Shown piece by piece: positions 61,397 to 64,000 of a stretch of DNA of 64,000 nucleotides. The stretch is from Phycisphaeraceae bacterium. Lineage in GTDB: Bacteria; Planctomycetota; Phycisphaerae; Phycisphaerales; Phycisphaeraceae. A program made the translations under genes and the position numbers. The notes under the pieces are model-generated. The model was not told where the DNA came from, ran no database searches, and was given only the letters and a program-made list of their open reading frames with translations. The DNA lies in the NCBI GenBank assembly GCA_020851465.1, contig JADZCR010000003.1:62001-126000 (forward strand). The letters are read 5' to 3'. The number at the start of each line of letters is the position of its first letter. The first letter of the stretch is position 1.

Positions 61397-62500
61397 CTAG
61401 GTTTTTACCCACATCAGCAGGCCGGCACTGACCGGCAGATAAAGAATGACGGGCAACCACGCGGTCATTACGGGATTCATCTCCCCGACCCCTAACTGGA
61501 GCATCACCAGCCCCGCGGCCCATGCACCGAGGCACACCACCGCTGCCTTGACTCCCTGGAGCAGCATGTTGGCGGGTTCGCGGAGCAGGAAGAACGGCAA
61601 ACCCATCACCAGAACCAGCAGATTCATGACCAGCAGACTGAAGCGGCTCCACATGATCTGACGGATAGATGTCGTATCGACCACGGGATTGCGGCTCAGC
61701 TCGTGGAGTTGTTGGATACTCAGGAGACGCGGATAAAACGCCTCACGCTGGGCCAGCAGGACAGCAGGCGACAGCGAGGTCTTGAAGTATTCGACGGCAT
61801 GCGGAGTGGCGGTCACATCAGCTTCAAGCTCGGAGATGTCGAGTTCTCGTTCGACACCCACGCCGCCGTAAAGCTGCCAGCGTTGTCCGCTCTCATCCCA
61901 GACGGCCTGCCTTGCCGTGATGCGCCGACGGGCCAGACCTTCTTCACTGCGTTCAAGGATAGCGACGTCCTCAAGTGTCTGTTTGGTCGCATCAAATGCA
62001 CCTGCACTGAGCAGGTTTCGATGCGAGTCCACCGCGTAATAAATCTCGAACGGCCTGACGGTCTCCCTGCCGACCTGCCCCTTGCTGCGAATGATTTTGT
62101 TGGCCAGCAGAGGGATGATGTATTCCTGATTGGGGATCGAGAGCAGGTTGAGTAAAAACCCCACGACCACTATCGGCATGGCGATGCGGTGCATACTCAC
62201 GCCGCTGCTGACGATCGCGTTCAACTCACCATGTCGCGCCAGTGCTGCATAGGTGAAGCCCATCGCAGCCACCACGATCAGCCCGGAGAAAAACACATAC
62301 AGGAACGGGATCATCGGCCCGTAGTAATCAATCACCGTGGAGATGAACCCGATGACGACACCGCGACCGCGATTGGCTTTGAGGAATTCATCAAAATTCA
62401 GTGCCACATCCACCACGACGATCAGAAGCACAAACACCGCCAGCAGGATGACGAAGTTCAGCAGAAACTGTCGGATGATGTAACGGTCAACGGTTTTCAT
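61397..62500 (-). CDS. LptF/LptG-family LPS export permease (second of a pair)
   Basis: 367 residues. The N-terminus MKTVDRYIIRQFLLNFVILLAVFVLLI is the family's first membrane helix; six helices in total surround a periplasmic beta-jellyroll-like region (about 130-240). With its partner it forms the inner-membrane part of the LptB2FG extractor that pulls LPS out of the membrane. As the downstream gene of the pair it is probably lptG. The ATPase gene lptB is not in the window. It starts 25 bases after the stop of the upstream permease. Confidence 0.88.
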   Translation of the reverse strand: MKTVDRYIIRQFLLNFVILLAVFVLLIVVVDVALNFDEFLKANRGRGVVIGFISTVIDYYGPMIPFLYVFFSGLIVVAAMGFTYAALARHGELNAIVSSGVSMHRIAMPIVVVGFLLNLLSIPNQEYIIPLLANKIIRSKGQVGRETVRPFEIYYAVDSHRNLLSAGAFDATKQTLEDVAILERSEEGLARRRITARQAVWDESGQRWQLYGGVGVERELDISELEADVTATPHAVEYFKTSLSPAVLLAQREAFYPRLLSIQQLHELSRNPVVDTTSIRQIMWSRFSLLVMNLLVLVMGLPFFLLREPANMLLQGVKAAVVCLGAWAAGLVMLQLGVGEMNPVMTAWLPVILYLPVSAGLLMWVKT

Positions 62501-62525
62501 GGTAATTCGTCAGACAGTCAACGCA

Positions 62526-64000
62526 TCAGTTGCGTGACACTCTCCGATACGTGTAAGCGATGGCTGCCAGCAGGATCGCGTTGCCCGACCATAAAAGGAT
62601 TTTTCCTGTCATCATCGACTGTGATAGATCACCCATGACGTTTTCCCCGCCGTGGGCGATGATGACCGACAGGATTGCCAGCAGAAAACTCCAGAAGTAA
62701 ACGACCAGTGTCATCTTGCCGCGCAAATGCAGACTGATGAGGGCGCCAAGGGTGAGCACGAGGACACAGCTCACCGCGGTCGCGGCACGCTCATGGACTT
62801 TGGCGACGATGCGACGCCCCAGCTTCAATCGCCCCGCTTCCAGCAGGTCAGCCTGTTTCGAGACGACCTGATCGTCGGCATAGCTGGACCTGGCCTGCGT
62901 GAGCAATGCTTCGCTTTCCTCTTTGGCCAGCGGAGCATAGATCGGCTTAGGCCACCATCCGCGGGGCAACGTCAGGTGGGCCTGCTCGGTACCGCGTTGC
63001 GTCGTCCGGGCGTCAAACACCATCGCGTCCGTCAGCTCGATGCTCACACGCGGTTCAATGCTGCCCTCATCAAAACCGACGCTCAGCGTCGTCAGCTTCG
63101 ATTCATAGCGACGCCAGGGCAGAGCACCGGCAAAGGTATCCACCCGCACCGGCGTATCACCCTGCGCTCTCAATAGCAGTTGGTTACCTTTTCGCTCAAT
63201 CTTCGAGGCGCGAATCTCAAACCGCTCATTGATTCCCGACGCCCGAAGCGACAGCGGCGTGGCGGCGGAGTTTTTCAACGCGCTCTCCAGAAATCGCAGC
63301 GTCCGCTCCGTCGCCATCGCTTTGACCAGTGCTTCCTTCCGCTCACGCACAAAGTCGAAGTTCTCCGGTCTCTTGCTCAATCGTTGAAGATCGTGCCACC
63401 CCAAAAAGGAGAGTCGATCCTTAAACGGGTTGGGGATCGGGAACGGCGGGACTTCCGTGCGATCAACGGCGATGAGATGCTGAGCATCCTCCTCGTACAT
63501 CACGACGTTGCGCAGCCACATCTTGACGTAGGTCTGGTTGGAATCGGGAAAGCGAAAGATGAAAACTTCAGCCCGCTGCGCGGTTCCCTCTCGGGCGATC
63601 TTTCCTTCCGCTCCGCTGAGCCGGCCGACCGCCACGCCGTCAAGCAGCAGCATCCGTTCGGGTTGCACTTCGCCCTCCGGCCAGACTGGTTTTTGCGTGT
63701 CATCTGCGGCATCCGCGTAGATGATCAGCTTTCCCATTTTGATCGTCTGATGCCTTTGGACCTGCTTGACGATCGCACCGATGAGATCCTTTTCGATCTG
63801 CTTCTGCGCCAACAGGTAAAACCTGGGCACGACAAAATGACTCGAATAAAAGATGCCCAGTGTGAGCATCGCCCCCACGACGATCACGGGCAGCAGCAGC
63901 GAAAAATAACTCATGCCGCTGGCGCGACAGGCGAGGATTTCGTTATCCGCAACCAGACGCACAAACACGACCGTGCTGGCAAACGCCGCCGCGAAGGGCA
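62526..64000 (-). CDS. LptF/LptG-family LPS export permease (first of a pair, 5' end beyond window)
   Basis: The C-terminal 490 or so codons are present; the coding frame continues past the window edge, so the true N-terminus is missing. The segment LVADNEILACRASGMSYFSLLLP is the cytoplasmic loop typical of LptF/LptG. A long periplasmic region follows and the last third has three membrane helices. It is noticeably larger than the second permease. As the upstream gene it is probably lptF. It is the partner of 61397-62500. Confidence 0.88.
   Translation of the reverse strand, partial: PFAAAFASTVVFVRLVADNEILACRASGMSYFSLLLPVIVVGAMLTLGIFYSSHFVVPRFYLLAQKQIEKDLIGAIVKQVQRHQTIKMGKLIIYADAADDTQKPVWPEGEVQPERMLLLDGVAVGRLSGAEGKIAREGTAQRAEVFIFRFPDSNQTYVKMWLRNVVMYEEDAQHLIAVDRTEVPPFPIPNPFKDRLSFLGWHDLQRLSKRPENFDFVRERKEALVKAMATERTLRFLESALKNSAATPLSLRASGINERFEIRASKIERKGNQLLLRAQGDTPVRVDTFAGALPWRRYESKLTTLSVGFDEGSIEPRVSIELTDAMVFDARTTQRGTEQAHLTLPRGWWPKPIYAPLAKEESEALLTQARSSYADDQVVSKQADLLEAGRLKLGRRIVAKVHERAATAVSCVLVLTLGALISLHLRGKMTLVVYFWSFLLAILSVIIAHGGENVMGDLSQSMMTGKILLWSGNAILLAAIAYTYRRVSRN

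Overview
The window looks like a chromosomal segment from a planctomycete, most likely of the Phycisphaerae type. This is inferred from family content: a PEP-CTERM exported protein, GH88 and DUF4838 carbohydrate enzymes, Gfo/Idh/MocA oxidoreductases, an M50-peptidase/HlyD cassette, LPS-type envelope genes (LptF/LptG, an LpxL-like acyltransferase), an isolated fliM, and many short membrane or lipoproteins without a recognisable family. No tRNA, rRNA, CRISPR array, insertion sequence, integrase or phage gene was found. Most genes are core housekeeping or envelope genes in short operons.

Layout. 1-1.5 kb: tail of an anti-sigma kinase, a STAS protein and an MlaE permease. 1.9-6.1 kb: PEP-CTERM protein, then leftward genes (small basic protein, NAD(P)HX epimerase, Gfo/Idh/MocA enzyme, flippase-like protein). 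6.2-15.6 kb: NAD-type isocitrate dehydrogenase, SppA, M48 protease, DapF and several unknown membrane proteins. 15.7-18.9 kb: leftward M24 peptidase-accB-accC. 18.9-21.6 kb: SDR, GH88 hydrolase, hisI. 21.8-26.9 kb: the most distinctive locus, three rightward genes for a periplasmic adaptor, a GAF-GAF-HlyD fusion and a PqqD-like/M50/HlyD fusion. 27-31.5 kb: acyltransferase, coiled-coil membrane protein and DsbD. 31.7-41.3 kb: fliM, a CheY-like receiver, DUF4838 protein, Mn-type SOD, a sigma-70 factor and a very large secreted GH-like protein. 41.3-49.3 kb: Rrf2 regulator, PyrK-like protein, ComF, Gfo/Idh/MocA enzyme, PheT lacking its tRNA-binding insert, paired lipoproteins, rpoZ and coaC. 49.3-57.3 kb: MFS exporter, alpha/beta hydrolase, smpB, class III aminotransferase, HAD phosphatase, feoAB. 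57.5-64 kb: TPR-like protein, trpA and an LptF/LptG pair running off the end.

Points to check. The adaptor/GAF/M50 locus resembles a self-contained envelope transport or processing machine with no ABC ATPase or outer-membrane channel encoded beside it. feoB seems to lack a usable ATG/GTG/TTG start and may initiate at AUU behind a good Shine-Dalgarno. Several genes have a -10-like hexamer 6-8 bases before the ATG and no Shine-Dalgarno, which suggests leaderless transcripts. The feoAB promoter is the clearest sigma-70 promoter in the window.

Functions rest on motif recognition by eye; no database search was possible. Start codons were moved inward where the longest reading frame began at a poor codon or ran into a neighbouring gene.
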